In this document: positions 1-8,827 of the stretch, in pieces
How positions within the stretch are numbered: the stretch's first letter is position 1
Layout: each line of letters opens with the position of its first letter
Assembly (NCBI GenBank): GCA_002010065.2
Contig: MTMD02000001.1
Coordinates: 1 to 64,000 of the forward strand
DNA length: 64,000 nucleotides
Source of the DNA: Candidatus Pyrohabitans jungbluthii
GTDB lineage: Archaea > Hydrothermarchaeota > Hydrothermarchaeia > Hydrothermarchaeales > BMS3B
Direction: 5' to 3'
Made by a program: the position numbers and the translations under genes
The notes under the pieces: model-generated
Seen by the model: the letters and a program-made list of their open reading frames with translations, nothing else
What the model was told of the DNA's origin: nothing
Databases searched by the model: none

Positions 1-1195
1 GAAAGCTGGGTTTGAAGATGCTGAAAAGCAGTATGAGCACCATGGCGGTGGAGACATAAGCAGACAGCCTTTCAGCCTCATGGGTGGCAAAGAACTTCTC
101 CAAGATAAGGCGGAATATGTGGTGCCCATCCGTAGCCGCGATGCCCAAGTGGAGGGGGGCAAGGTTGACGAAACCAATCGCCTGGTTGAGCAAGGCAATC
201 CAATACAGGGAGTAGAATATCACCAGCGGGAGTACCAGGCCAACATATTGCCTAAACTCATCCTTCACCGGAAAGAACGGTCTAACGCCTATGAATCCCT
301 GCTCGGGGTTATCCTCCCGCGAAGCTGTTACAAGGTAGAACCTACCCCTGTCAGTAACTATTGAAATCCTCTCCCCGGGTTTTATTTTCATAACCACCCT
401 GTAAAAATCCTCTATGGTGTCAATCGCCTCATCCTGAATCTTCTTTATAATCATGCCCTTCTCCAGCACCTGCGAGGCTGGCGAACCCTCAACCACGTCG
501 ATTATCTGAACCCCTCCGCCAGTGGTTTCGTACATTGCTGAGATGTAGAAGGGGATGGAAAGGGAAACCAGGAAGGCGAGCAGAAGGTTCGCTGCCGAGC
601 CAGCGGAATAAACCTTGAGCTGGGTTAACCATGAGCTGCTTTTCAGCTTCTCCTCATCTGGCTCCACAAAGGCGCCCATGGGCACTACCCCAACGAGGGC
701 TATGCCCAGGCTTTTGATGGAAACCCGCTCCACGGTGGCGATAATACCATGCGCCAGCTCATGCACCACAAGCACTGAGATTAAGCCTATTATGCCGTAC
801 CAGAAGGGTATGGTGTATCCCGGCACAAGCGGCGTGGGCTGCAGCAGGTCTATGCGCTTAACTGAGAGGAAGTAAAAGCCTATAACAAGCATACCCACCA
901 TAACCAGAGTACCGACAATGCCCACAAAGGCTACGGGATACCCCACAGCCCTCCAAAATCTTGCGTAGCTTGCGATTTTGAAAATCAGCTCTTTGCCTCG
1001 CTCTGTCTTGATTATGAGCAGAATCGCGTGCCTGTCTATGTTCAGCTTCCCTTTCTCAGCAACTTCGAGTATAACCAGCCACAGAAGCACTGAACCAATC
1101 AAAAAAACCTCGAGCTTGGAAGGTTTTTCTTCCACGAAGGTAACCCAGAGAGCAGATAGGGTGGCGATTATCACAAACCATTGCCAGTTACGCAT
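1..1195 (-). CDS. Site-2 protease family (M50) membrane metalloprotease, C-terminus cut by window edge
   Basis: Reading the minus strand from an ATG at 1195 gives an uninterrupted frame of 398 codons that runs off the window at base 1. Several hydrophobic membrane segments surround a zinc motif HELAH (His145, Glu146, His149). A PDZ-like stretch follows near residues 215-300. A later N-x-x-P...DG motif supplies the expected metal-binding Asp (about Asp356). These are the hallmarks of intramembrane site-2 proteases, which cut membrane-bound substrates such as anti-sigma factors in bacteria; archaeal substrates are mostly unknown. The gene is divergent from cutA, with about 40 bp between the two starts. 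The last residues lie outside the window. Confidence 0.85.
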   Translation of the reverse strand, partial: MRNWQWFVIIATLSALWVTFVEEKPSKLEVFLIGSVLLWLVILEVAEKGKLNIDRHAILLIIKTERGKELIFKIASYARFWRAVGYPVAFVGIVGTLVMVGMLVIGFYFLSVKRIDLLQPTPLVPGYTIPFWYGIIGLISVLVVHELAHGIIATVERVSIKSLGIALVGVVPMGAFVEPDEEKLKSSSWLTQLKVYSAGSAANLLLAFLVSLSIPFYISAMYETTGGGVQIIDVVEGSPASQVLEKGMIIKKIQDEAIDTIEDFYRVVMKIKPGERISIVTDRGRFYLVTASREDNPEQGFIGVRPFFPVKDEFRQYVGLVLPLVIFYSLYWIALLNQAIGFVNLAPLHLGIAATDGHHIFRLILEKFFATHEAERLSAYVSTAMVLILLFSIFKPSF

Positions 1196-1235
1196 TGCGA
1201 CACCTTTTTATTTTCTCAGGTTTGAATACTATCCT

Positions 1236-1556
1236 ATGTACGCTGTAATATACATTACGGCAAAAGACGCCGTCCAGGCTAAGGAGATTGCCCGCAGGCT
1301 TGTAGAGGAGAGACTCGCAGCATGCGCAAATATTATAGAAAAGGTTACCTCCATATACTGGTGGCGCGGTAAGATTGAGGAGGATGAGGAGGCCTTTATC
1401 ATAGTAAAAACCATAAAAGAAAAGGTTCCCGCGATAGTAAAGCGGGTGAAGGAGCTTCATACCTACGAAGTGCCCGAGATTATAGCGCTTGAAATTGTAG
1501 AAGGAAGTGAAAATTACCTCCGCTGGCTGAGAGAGGAGGTAGGAGGAGACACATAA
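1236..1556 (+). CDS. cutA: CutA1 divalent-ion tolerance protein
   Basis: A 106-residue protein of the usual CutA1 length, beginning MYAVIYIT. It carries the family's CANI, YWWRGKIEED and HTYEVPEII segments. CutA1 is a very stable trimer linked to copper tolerance; its biochemical role is still unclear. A longer frame upstream (from 978) overlaps the divergent protease and has no CutA homology, so the ATG at 1236 is chosen. The kinase gene follows after 19 nt and may be cotranscribed. Confidence 0.9.
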   Translation: MYAVIYITAKDAVQAKEIARRLVEERLAACANIIEKVTSIYWWRGKIEEDEEAFIIVKTIKEKVPAIVKRVKELHTYEVPEIIALEIVEGSENYLRWLREEVGGDT

Positions 1557-1575
1557 ACTTTTTCGAGGTTTGAGG

Positions 1576-2652
1576 ATGAAACTTGAAGAGCTAAAGGAGT
1601 TTATAGACGCCCTAGGCGACATGGTCTTGATAATAGGTAAGGATAGGAAGGTGCTTACTGCAAACAGAGCTCTGCTAGAGCGATGTAACTACAAACCGGA
1701 TGAAATTGTCGGCTCAGACTGCTACAAGGTAGGCCACTGCCTAAAAATTCCATGTCCTGAGGATGTAGTATGCCCACTTGAGGAGGTGGTCACCACAGGA
1801 GAGGTGAAGAGAACAGTTCACACTCACTACACCAAAAATGGTAAAAAGATCGTTTTGGAGATATCCGCCTCTCCTTTGAAGAAGGATGGAGAAATCATCG
1901 GAATTATAGAGATTATCCGCGATATAACAGATAGCTACAACCTTCAGGAAAACCTGAAGGCAAGTTTGAAAAAATTTGAGGAAACCCTAAAGATTAAGGA
2001 GCTTTTCAGCGATATCCTCACGCATGACCTCTTAAACGTGGCAAACATAATACTGCTGCAGAGCGAGATACTTCTGGAGCGAGAGTCGTGCGAAAACATA
2101 AAAGAAGATCTGAAGAAACTCCTGAAGAACACAGAACGATTGGTCACCATGATAGAAAACGCCGCAAAGTATGCGCACCTTCAGAGTCTGGAGAGTTTTG
2201 ATTTTAAGCAAATGGACTTGACCAAGCTTCTTGAAGGTGTCGTCAGCGCCTTTGATGAAGCTGCAAAGGAGAAGAACATAACCATAGAGGTTAAAGTTCG
2301 CGAGCCGAGGGTTGCAATGGTTAATCCGAATATAGAGTCGGTGTTTTACAACCTGATTTCCAATGCTATAAAATTCAGCCCTTCGGGAAAGAGCGTGGTG
2401 GTGGACATAATAGATGAGAAGGATAGCTACCTGATTATGGTGAAGGATTATGGCCCTGGAATACCTGACGTCGAAAAAGAAAGGATATTTGAGCGCTTTA
2501 AGCGAATAGAGAAGGGTACAGTCAAGGGCACCGGCCTGGGCTTGGCCATAGTTAAGCGCATCGCAGAGCTTCACCATGGCAAAGCCTGGGTGGAGGACAA
2601 CCCCGAGGGAGGGAGCATCTTCTACGTGAGAATACCAAAGAAGCAGAGGTGA
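1576..2652 (+). CDS. PAS-domain sensor histidine kinase
   Basis: A 358-residue soluble kinase. Residues 5-120 form a PAS domain containing a cluster of cysteines (Cys49, 55, 60, 66), which could make it a redox or metal sensor (inference). A short coiled region leads to the phosphoacceptor motif around His150 (LTHDLLN), then a HATPase domain with the N box (NLISNAIKF), G1 (DYGPGIP), F box (IFERF) and G2 (GTGLGLA). The ATG at 1576 is preferred over TTG at 1570 because GAGG lies 7 nt upstream of it. There is no membrane segment, so it senses in the cytoplasm. No response regulator is adjacent; three orphan regulators lie at 14.2, 19.2 and 22.3 kb. Confidence 0.85.
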   Translation: MKLEELKEFIDALGDMVLIIGKDRKVLTANRALLERCNYKPDEIVGSDCYKVGHCLKIPCPEDVVCPLEEVVTTGEVKRTVHTHYTKNGKKIVLEISASPLKKDGEIIGIIEIIRDITDSYNLQENLKASLKKFEETLKIKELFSDILTHDLLNVANIILLQSEILLERESCENIKEDLKKLLKNTERLVTMIENAAKYAHLQSLESFDFKQMDLTKLLEGVVSAFDEAAKEKNITIEVKVREPRVAMVNPNIESVFYNLISNAIKFSPSGKSVVVDIIDEKDSYLIMVKDYGPGIPDVEKERIFERFKRIEKGTVKGTGLGLAIVKRIAELHHGKAWVEDNPEGGSIFYVRIPKKQR

Positions 2653-2656
2653 AGGC

Positions 2657-4273
2657 ATGGCAGCGCTTTTTTGGGCAGATCAGAAGGCAGAGGAGATAAC
2701 TCAGCGCAAAAAGTTTCGTTACATAGACAGGGAGATCCCGAGCTTTGAGCGCTTTGTTGTAAAGACGAGCGCAAGCATCTCCGGGGTGCTGCATATAGGC
2801 AGGTTGAGCGATACAATACGCGGCGAGAGCGTTGTGCGTGCTCTCCGTGACGCGGGCTACAAAGCAGAGTTGATCTGGGTAGCCGAGGACATGGACCCGC
2901 TGCGTAAGATTCCTGAGGGCGTGCCGAAAGAGCTTGAGGAGTACATAGGCACGCCAGTTAGTGCTACGCCCGACCCCTGGGGATGCCACTCAAGCTATGC
3001 GGAGCACCACGTGGCGAGCTACTTTGAGGTTATGGAGGAGTTCATCGAAGTAAAGCCTGAGAAGTACTCCATGCGTGAGGAGTACAGACGGGGAAGCTTC
3101 CGCCCATTTATCAAGAAGCTCCTCGAGAACCTGGAGCAGGTTATTGAGATTCAGAATAAGTACAGGAGCAAGCCCCTTGAGAAGGGCTGGAGCCCGTTTA
3201 CGCCGGTGTGTAAATCCTGCGGCAAGATTATCACCCCCCGCATTGAGCGTTATGAGGAAGGCAAGGTGTACTACCGCTGCGAGGACTACGCCTTTGAGAA
3301 GCACGTCGCCAAGGGGTGCGGCTATGAAGGCATCGCGGACCCCCTCCGCGACGAGGGCAAGCTGATGTGGAAGAGCGAGTGGGCAGCGCAGTGGGCGCGC
3401 TGGCGCGTCGCTAGCGAGGGCGCGGGCAAGGAGTACGTGGTGCCTGGAAGCGCGTGGTGGGTTAACGCCGAGATATGCGAACGCGTGCTGGACTTTCCCA
3501 TGCCCGTGCCTATCTTCTATGAGCACCTGATGATAGATGGGCAGAAGATGAGCGCCTCGCTGGGCAACGTGGTCTACCCGCACGAATGGCTGCGCGTGGC
3601 TCCTGCGCAGCTTCTGCGCTTCCTCTACAACAAGAAACTCATGAAAACAAGAAGCTTCTCCTGGAGGGAGCTTCCAAAGCTGTACGACGAGTACGACCAC
3701 GTGGCGAGAGTTTACTATGGCCTTGAAAGCGTGGATAATGAGAAGGAGGCTGAGCACAAGCGCCGCCTATACGAGATGTCCCAGATAGGCGAACCTCAGC
3801 CTGCGCTGCCGTTGCCCTTCTCGCATGCGGCGATGGTGGCGCAGCTTTTCGCAAGCCGAGAGGCGGTAATCTCAAGCCTGAAGCGCTCAGGGCACTACTC
3901 GCCGGAGCTTGAGGAGGAGCTTCTCAAGCGCGTGGCGTACGCGAAGGAGTGGGTTGAGCGCTATGCGCCAGAGATGAAGCTCTCGCTACTTGATAAAGTT
4001 GAAGAGGTAAAAGAGAAGCTGACACCTGAGCAGCGCCAGTTTCTGCGCTCTCTCTGGGAATGGCTTTCGCAAGATGAGCGCTCCGGCGAGGAGATCCAGG
4101 AGAAGATATTCATCCTCGCTAAGGAGGTCAACCTCAGCGCTGCTAAAGCCTTCGGGGCGGTGTACATGGCAACGCTGGGCACAGCGCGAGGACCTCGCGC
4201 TGGTCCGTTCCTAGCCTCTCTCGACAGGGAGTGGCTTCTTGCAAGGCTGAGAGAGGTTACCCGAACGAAGTGA
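2657..4273 (+). CDS. lysS: Lysyl-tRNA synthetase, class I
   Basis: A 538-residue class I LysRS, the form found in most archaea and some bacteria, which charges tRNA-Lys with lysine. The Rossmann signature HIGR lies near residue 46 and KMSAS at about 297-301. Between them a zinc-ribbon-like insert contains C-x2-C and further cysteines (about residues 190-220). The helical anticodon-binding region makes up the C-terminal third. It starts 4 nt after the kinase stop, so the two are probably cotranscribed, though functionally unrelated. Confidence 0.93.
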   Translation: MAALFWADQKAEEITQRKKFRYIDREIPSFERFVVKTSASISGVLHIGRLSDTIRGESVVRALRDAGYKAELIWVAEDMDPLRKIPEGVPKELEEYIGTPVSATPDPWGCHSSYAEHHVASYFEVMEEFIEVKPEKYSMREEYRRGSFRPFIKKLLENLEQVIEIQNKYRSKPLEKGWSPFTPVCKSCGKIITPRIERYEEGKVYYRCEDYAFEKHVAKGCGYEGIADPLRDEGKLMWKSEWAAQWARWRVASEGAGKEYVVPGSAWWVNAEICERVLDFPMPVPIFYEHLMIDGQKMSASLGNVVYPHEWLRVAPAQLLRFLYNKKLMKTRSFSWRELPKLYDEYDHVARVYYGLESVDNEKEAEHKRRLYEMSQIGEPQPALPLPFSHAAMVAQLFASREAVISSLKRSGHYSPELEEELLKRVAYAKEWVERYAPEMKLSLLDKVEEVKEKLTPEQRQFLRSLWEWLSQDERSGEEIQEKIFILAKEVNLSAAKAFGAVYMATLGTARGPRAGPFLASLDREWLLARLREVTRTK

Positions 4274-4295
4274 GGGTGACGGAGTGAGCGAATAA

Positions 4296-4303
4296 TTTAT
4301 ATA
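4296..4303 (+). promoter_or_regulatory. TATA box of the LSm gene
   Basis: TTTATATA centred about 26 nt upstream of the ATG at 4327. That is the archaeal TATA-to-start distance expected for a leaderless transcript, and it favours 4327 over the ATG at 4312 as the LSm start. Confidence 0.6.
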
Positions 4304-4326
4304 CCCAGAGCATGAGGTTTCAAACC

Positions 4327-4539
4327 ATGGCGATTAGACCTGAGACCATGCTCAGAAACTCTCTTGGTAAGAAGGTGAGGATAACTACTCGCACGGGGAA
4401 AGAATACGTGGGCACCCTCAGGAGCTACGACGAGCTGGACAACCTCTACCTCGAGGACGTGGAAGAGGTGGACGGCGAGCTGAAACTTAAAAGAGCAATT
4501 TTTAAGGGTGGTAACATAACTTTTGTGATGAGGGTATGA
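4327..4539 (+). CDS. LSm (Sm-like) RNA-binding protein
   Basis: A 70-residue Sm-fold protein. Sm1 spans the stretch with KKVRITTRTGKEYVGTL and a conserved D-x-x-x-N-L segment; Sm2 ends with FKGGNITFV. Archaeal LSm proteins form heptameric rings that bind U-rich RNA and act in RNA processing and decay. An in-frame ATG at 4312 would add five residues, but the TATA box position and the usual LSm N-terminus favour 4327. The next gene begins 1 nt after the stop. Confidence 0.9.
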   Translation: MAIRPETMLRNSLGKKVRITTRTGKEYVGTLRSYDELDNLYLEDVEEVDGELKLKRAIFKGGNITFVMRV

Positions 4540-4540
4540 G

Positions 4541-5116
4541 ATGCGCACCCTGGCAATTTTACTTATCGCCGCTCTCTTTCTGGGTTGCACCGCCAACGAA
4601 ACCTCACTTGCAAAGGGCGCACAAAACCCTGAGGTAACCACTCCTCCAGCGACAACGCAAGCCCCACAGCAGGAGGAAAAAGTCTACAAAAGCGAAAAAC
4701 TTGGCTTCGAGGCTCGCTATCCAGCGAACTGGCGGGTGGTAGAGGATAAGGTTGGCGAGGCTGAACTGGTTTTCTTCCTCGCGCCCAGAGGTAGCTATGG
4801 CACAGCGAACATAAACGTCGCCAGGGATGTGGCCAACCTTTCTCTTATAGAGTATGTGAATGAGATGAAGAACAACACCGCCACCCTGCTTAAAAACTAC
4901 ACCATAATAAGCGAGGGGGAAAAGCATTTGGGCGGGCATGCGGCGTATGAGCTGGTCTACACATACATGCAGGGTCCTTACACAATCAAAAACCACGCAG
5001 TGTTTGTTAAGGCTGGCGAAAACGTCTATCTGATAACCTTAGCCTCAGCGCCCGAGGAGTACGAGAGGCATGAGAAGGTTTTTGAAAAGTTTGTAGAGAG
5101 CTTCAGGGTTGAATAG
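4541..5116 (+). CDS. PsbP-like lipoprotein
   Basis: A 191-residue secreted protein. Its N-terminus has a basic residue, a hydrophobic stretch and a lipobox-like LFLGC, so Cys16 is probably the lipidated residue. A Thr/Pro/Gln-rich linker (about residues 20-45) precedes a domain opening with LGFEARYPANW, typical of the PsbP/DUF1795-type fold found in many prokaryotic lipoproteins. Several N-x-T/S sequons could be glycosylated on the cell surface. Function unknown. It abuts trpS, which converges on it with no gap. Confidence 0.75.
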   Translation: MRTLAILLIAALFLGCTANETSLAKGAQNPEVTTPPATTQAPQQEEKVYKSEKLGFEARYPANWRVVEDKVGEAELVFFLAPRGSYGTANINVARDVANLSLIEYVNEMKNNTATLLKNYTIISEGEKHLGGHAAYELVYTYMQGPYTIKNHAVFVKAGENVYLITLASAPEEYERHEKVFEKFVESFRVE

Positions 5117-6235
5117 CTAATCCCTGGCCATAAAATCCTCAATTACATCCTTCGCCTTTTCCCGCTTCTCCTGGTGCTCCACCAGGAAGCGCTCCACCTT
5201 CTCTGCCAGGTAGCGCTTGTGCTCTCCACAGAGAAGCTCGCCTTTTACGCAGGCTTCGTATTGCTCCTTGATTTTCTTATCGTCTTCTTCAAAAATGTAG
5301 TAGAGGTACTGGTAGACTGAGCACACACTGGGATTGCCTCCAAGCTTGCGCTGCAGCGCCGCCGTTTCCCGTCCGCCGGTGAAGGCGTTCATTATCTTCT
5401 TCCTTGCTTCCTTGGGTGAGTCTGTGGTATAGATGCTGCTCTCAGGCTTGCTCGCCGACATCTTGTCTCCACCGAGCAGAGAAGGGAAGAATTTGCAGTG
5501 TATCAGCGCTGGCTTGGGATAGCCTAAATGCGGCGCAGCGTCGCGGGTTATTCTGAAGTGGGGGTCCTGATCTATTGCACATGGGATGAGCACCGGCACA
5601 GGCTTACCCTGACGCTCGCTCTCCAGGAAGCAGGGCGCCGACTGCATACTTGTGAAGAAGATTAACCCTATATTCGTCTCGTTTTTGAAGCCGAATACAG
5701 CTTTCGCAGTCGAAAAAGTGGTTCGCTTCGCCACCTTCAGCGCGAGCTTGTACTGGGACTTTATGTACTCAGTGTTGAGGAAGATATCAGTCTTCTTTGG
5801 ATCAAAGCCGAGGGCAATCACGTCGAGGGCGTTTTCGTAGGCGAACCTGCGGGTATCCTCAAGGGTGAGCTCGGGCTTGAACAGGAACTTCTCGTCGTCG
5901 GTGAGCTGAAACAGGAGCTTGGCGTTGAACTTATCCTGCAACCACTTGGTGAATATCCAGGGCATGAGGTGCCCCAGGTGGGTGTGACCGCTGGGTCCTC
6001 GCCCAGTGTAAAGCACAAAGGGGTTGCCCTTCTCGTATTCGCTGAGAACCCAGTTGAGGGAGCGGTGTGAGTAGAATATCTTCCTGCGCAGCATGAGGTG
6101 GAGCTCGCCAGTGAGCCTGCGGAACCTCTCCAGCAGAGCGTCGTCTATGGGCGAGGTGCCGAACTTCTCTATGAGCTTGTCGTAGTCCACCTCACCTACA
6201 ACTTCCCACGGCGTAACCACGAAGTCCTCTGGCAT
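5117..6235 (-). CDS. trpS: Tryptophanyl-tRNA synthetase
   Basis: A 372-residue archaeal/eukaryotic-type TrpRS. It has the HIGH-like motif (GPSGHTHLGH, near residue 80-90) and KMSAS (about residue 258). It activates tryptophan and charges tRNA-Trp. An AT-rich element AAATATAAAG about 20 nt upstream of the start (6255-6265 on the opposite strand) is a likely TATA box. The gene marks the end of the core region; the AT-rich island begins just beyond it. Confidence 0.93.
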   Translation of the reverse strand: MPEDFVVTPWEVVGEVDYDKLIEKFGTSPIDDALLERFRRLTGELHLMLRRKIFYSHRSLNWVLSEYEKGNPFVLYTGRGPSGHTHLGHLMPWIFTKWLQDKFNAKLLFQLTDDEKFLFKPELTLEDTRRFAYENALDVIALGFDPKKTDIFLNTEYIKSQYKLALKVAKRTTFSTAKAVFGFKNETNIGLIFFTSMQSAPCFLESERQGKPVPVLIPCAIDQDPHFRITRDAAPHLGYPKPALIHCKFFPSLLGGDKMSASKPESSIYTTDSPKEARKKIMNAFTGGRETAALQRKLGGNPSVCSVYQYLYYIFEEDDKKIKEQYEACVKGELLCGEHKRYLAEKVERFLVEHQEKREKAKDVIEDFMARD

Positions 6236-6345
6236 AGCTTGGGGTTAAGCGTTTCGGAAATATAAAGGCTGTGGTTGGGTGGGGTGTGGGTAGAGGATAT
6301 GTAGTAGTAAGCACTAAACAGTTATCATAGTGAGGGATTATCCTT

Positions 6346-7599
6346 TTACATTCTCTTTTTGATTTCCTTAAAAGTCCAGATATTGTGAAAACCTCTCCGT
6401 TTATTACGATTACTCCCCCTAAATATAACAACGTGAATACCAATATCTTTGCATATATCACAGTTACAAGTTTCCCATGGCTTATCTTCCAAGGTTCTGC
6501 GATATTTTTCCTCTAGATTTCTCCCATCTGTATTTCGAAGAAGAAGTTTGTCGTATCTTAACACTATATTTAGTACATCATCTATATCAATTTCCCCTCT
6601 TTCATATTTAATTAATGCACTTAAAGCTTCTCTTTCCATTTTTTTGAGTTCTTCAACAGAAAAACCATTTAAATCTGCATTTTTTAAGACTCTTGGGTCT
6701 GTAGCTTGAGGCACTCTTATGGCAGTATACCATTTACCATTTGGTGCCAGATAGTTTTGTCCAGACCTTAGCCACGCTTTGCGAAAGAATGAAGCACTGT
6801 CAAAGCTTGTCACACCCAACGTCTCAAAATCTTTCAAATGATTTGGCCTCGAAATACCAAACAAATGAACATTTAATCCATCAACAAATGGTTGAATCTC
6901 TTGTAAAACTTCTAAAATGAAGTCTGTTGTATATTGGACAAGCCCACCAATGCCGATATATTCATAGCCCATATCAACCAGAGCTTTAACAGAGCTTTTG
7001 TATGTTTCTAAATCATATCCCTGAGCTACACCTACTGGAATAAAACTATATTTATTTTCCCTGTGTAATTTCAAAAATTTTTTTGCATTTTTTATTGTAA
7101 TTTTAATCCTACGATTTTTTTCTCTTTTAGATAAGATTTTCTTTTTTCTTTTACCTGTTTTCTTGTCTCTAACAAAGATATAGTCTACAACCAAGTGATC
7201 AACTGAGACTCCATAATCAAAACCCAATTTTTCATATAAATTTGATACATTCTCTACAGTATAAAATGGCGGTGGTTCTTTTTCTTTTACGTACCCAAAT
7301 GCCCCACAATCACCCATAACCACCAACGACAATTCTTCTGGAATCTTTAAGTAATTTTTTATATTTGTCTGGTTTCTTATCTTATAATGGACACCATCAC
7401 CATTTAAAGATATCTTTGATTGAAATACGCTTAAACTAAACAAAATTCCGTCATAAGGAGGCTCTTTAAATATTTGATGAGCATATACATCATTTTCATA
7501 GGGATTTTTTTTATGTTCTTCAGAATATTCATCATTAACAAAATCGAAGTTTGGATCTAACCTGTCTTCCCAATCAGGCAAAAAATATTTTAGTTTCAT
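6346..7599 (-). CDS. dpdA: DpdA-like tRNA-guanine-transglycosylase family protein (putative DNA 7-deazaguanine insertion)
   Basis: A 417-residue TGT-fold protein. Seen: an Asp in GDCGAF (Asp97) at the place of the TGT general base; PVGVAQG (188-194) and IGIGGL (215-220), matching the substrate-binding loops; the nucleophile motif SFDSASF (Asp267); and a C-terminal zinc site C378-x-C380-x2-C383...His405. The SFDS-a-S motif and the GFD-GVSVDH stretch resemble DpdA, which swaps guanine for preQ0 in DNA, more than archaeal TgtA, which is longer and carries a PUA domain. It is the last gene of a four-gene operon, 10 nt after the nuclease. No preQ0 synthesis genes are in the window; an archaeal host making archaeosine would supply preQ0 (inference). 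DNA rather than tRNA as substrate is inferred from motif similarity and context. Confidence 0.75.
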   Translation of the reverse strand: MKLKYFLPDWEDRLDPNFDFVNDEYSEEHKKNPYENDVYAHQIFKEPPYDGILFSLSVFQSKISLNGDGVHYKIRNQTNIKNYLKIPEELSLVVMGDCGAFGYVKEKEPPPFYTVENVSNLYEKLGFDYGVSVDHLVVDYIFVRDKKTGKRKKKILSKREKNRRIKITIKNAKKFLKLHRENKYSFIPVGVAQGYDLETYKSSVKALVDMGYEYIGIGGLVQYTTDFILEVLQEIQPFVDGLNVHLFGISRPNHLKDFETLGVTSFDSASFFRKAWLRSGQNYLAPNGKWYTAIRVPQATDPRVLKNADLNGFSVEELKKMEREALSALIKYERGEIDIDDVLNIVLRYDKLLLRNTDGRNLEEKYRRTLEDKPWETCNCDICKDIGIHVVIFRGSNRNKRRGFHNIWTFKEIKKRM

Positions 7600-7609
7600 A
7601 ACTATCCAC

Positions 7610-8815
7610 CTATGGTACTGTTGGATGATAAGGTCCTCCTGATTTTTCTATTTGGCTATTAGCCCCTCTACAAAATGTCTTAAAATCACATGTCGTACAA
7701 TTCCTTTTAAGTGGATTTGAATACCAGGAAGAGGTTATAGGATTGCCATTCATTTCAGATAAAACACTATTTTCAATTTTTCTGACCACCCTATCGAATT
7801 CTTGAAGAGCATTTTGAATTCGACTTTTATCAACTGGGATTATTCTAATTGATCTCTGTTCTCTGAATAACGTAGAAAGCTGAGGTGGAAAAGTATTTTT
7901 TTCCCAATCTTGAATCAACTGTAGGTCTAATCCCTGAGGCATTACATCTGTTGCATTATTCCTTACATCATTTTGGAGTTCTTTCATATCTTCTTGAGAT
8001 GGTGCCAACTCATTAATATAAAATATTATTCCCGCAACAACTTCTCGAGACTGATGTTGTCGCTTACGAAGCCATGCATACGTAAGTATTTGCCACTCAT
8101 GATACTCCCATGACGGATCTTTTGAAGAAGGTCTCCTCATACCTTTATAGTCGATTATTATTTCATACTCTGGAGATGACAGTCTCTTTATTATATTTTG
8201 TAATTGAGAATTTTGATGGAGATAATGTAAAATTAAATTCCCAGAGGGAGCGTTTTGGAGATTTACAGAACTTATTACGTCTATGACCCCTGTAATTCCA
8301 TAATAGTTACACCTATCTCTTGGCTGATAGTCAGGCATATCACGAATCCCTCTTAGTCTCACCTCTGCCTCATCAATTAATGGAAATAAATGAGGGCCCC
8401 AGGTATTAATTGCTGCCTCTGCCCTTTGACTTGCGATCAATTTATGTGGATGATTTGGATCGGGACATAAACCTGGGCGTGAAAAATTTGTATCATATGG
8501 ACAAAAAACCCGTGGCGGTGGATTTAACCCTCTTGCTTTTAATCTTCGATTTATTCGTAGTTCAATCTCTCTGATTTCAGAGTCCCATCTCCATGGAAAC
8601 TTTCTTTTTAGTGAATCCTGATGCCACTCAAGAAAAGCTTCTTCCATAACACCATGTATAAATTCCCCAAACCATATCTGGACAGGTTTAGATGGTGGCA
8701 GAGAATTTCTGTTATGGAGTCTATATTGAAGTCCACACGTTAAGAATGCCAACAAGTCTCCAGTTAGACTGTATTCAGGAATTTTATATGGTGGTTGATT
8801 TACAGATAGTGGCAT
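7610..8815 (-). CDS. PD-(D/E)XK nuclease, Cas4/AddB-like with Fe-S cysteines
   Basis: A 401-residue RecB-family nuclease. Seen in order: an N-terminal cysteine (LTCGLQYRLH), the His motif FGEFIHGVMEEAF, the catalytic IIIDYKG (D-x-K), the W..HEWQILTYAWL (Q-x3-Y) motif, and a C-terminal C-x2-C-x5-C. The last three cysteines plus the first match the 4Fe-4S 'staple' of Cas4 and AddB nucleases. An internal Cys/His-rich insert lies near residues 105-125. The start has a strong GGGAGGTGAG just upstream and lies 12 nt after the helicase stop. Paired with the UvrD-like helicase it resembles an AddAB-type helicase-nuclease. Confidence 0.8.
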   Translation of the reverse strand: MPLSVNQPPYKIPEYSLTGDLLAFLTCGLQYRLHNRNSLPPSKPVQIWFGEFIHGVMEEAFLEWHQDSLKRKFPWRWDSEIREIELRINRRLKARGLNPPPRVFCPYDTNFSRPGLCPDPNHPHKLIASQRAEAAINTWGPHLFPLIDEAEVRLRGIRDMPDYQPRDRCNYYGITGVIDVISSVNLQNAPSGNLILHYLHQNSQLQNIIKRLSSPEYEIIIDYKGMRRPSSKDPSWEYHEWQILTYAWLRKRQHQSREVVAGIIFYINELAPSQEDMKELQNDVRNNATDVMPQGLDLQLIQDWEKNTFPPQLSTLFREQRSIRIIPVDKSRIQNALQEFDRVVRKIENSVLSEMNGNPITSSWYSNPLKRNCTTCDFKTFCRGANSQIEKSGGPYHPTVP

Positions 8816-8827
8816 ACTCTCACCTCC

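Noticed and set aside
978-1235. N-terminal extension of cutA
   Set aside because: It overlaps the divergent protease, and the CutA family begins at the ATG at 1236.
2990-3757. Long minus-strand open frame inside lysS
   Set aside because: Shadow of the well-supported lysyl-tRNA synthetase; composition has no family resemblance.
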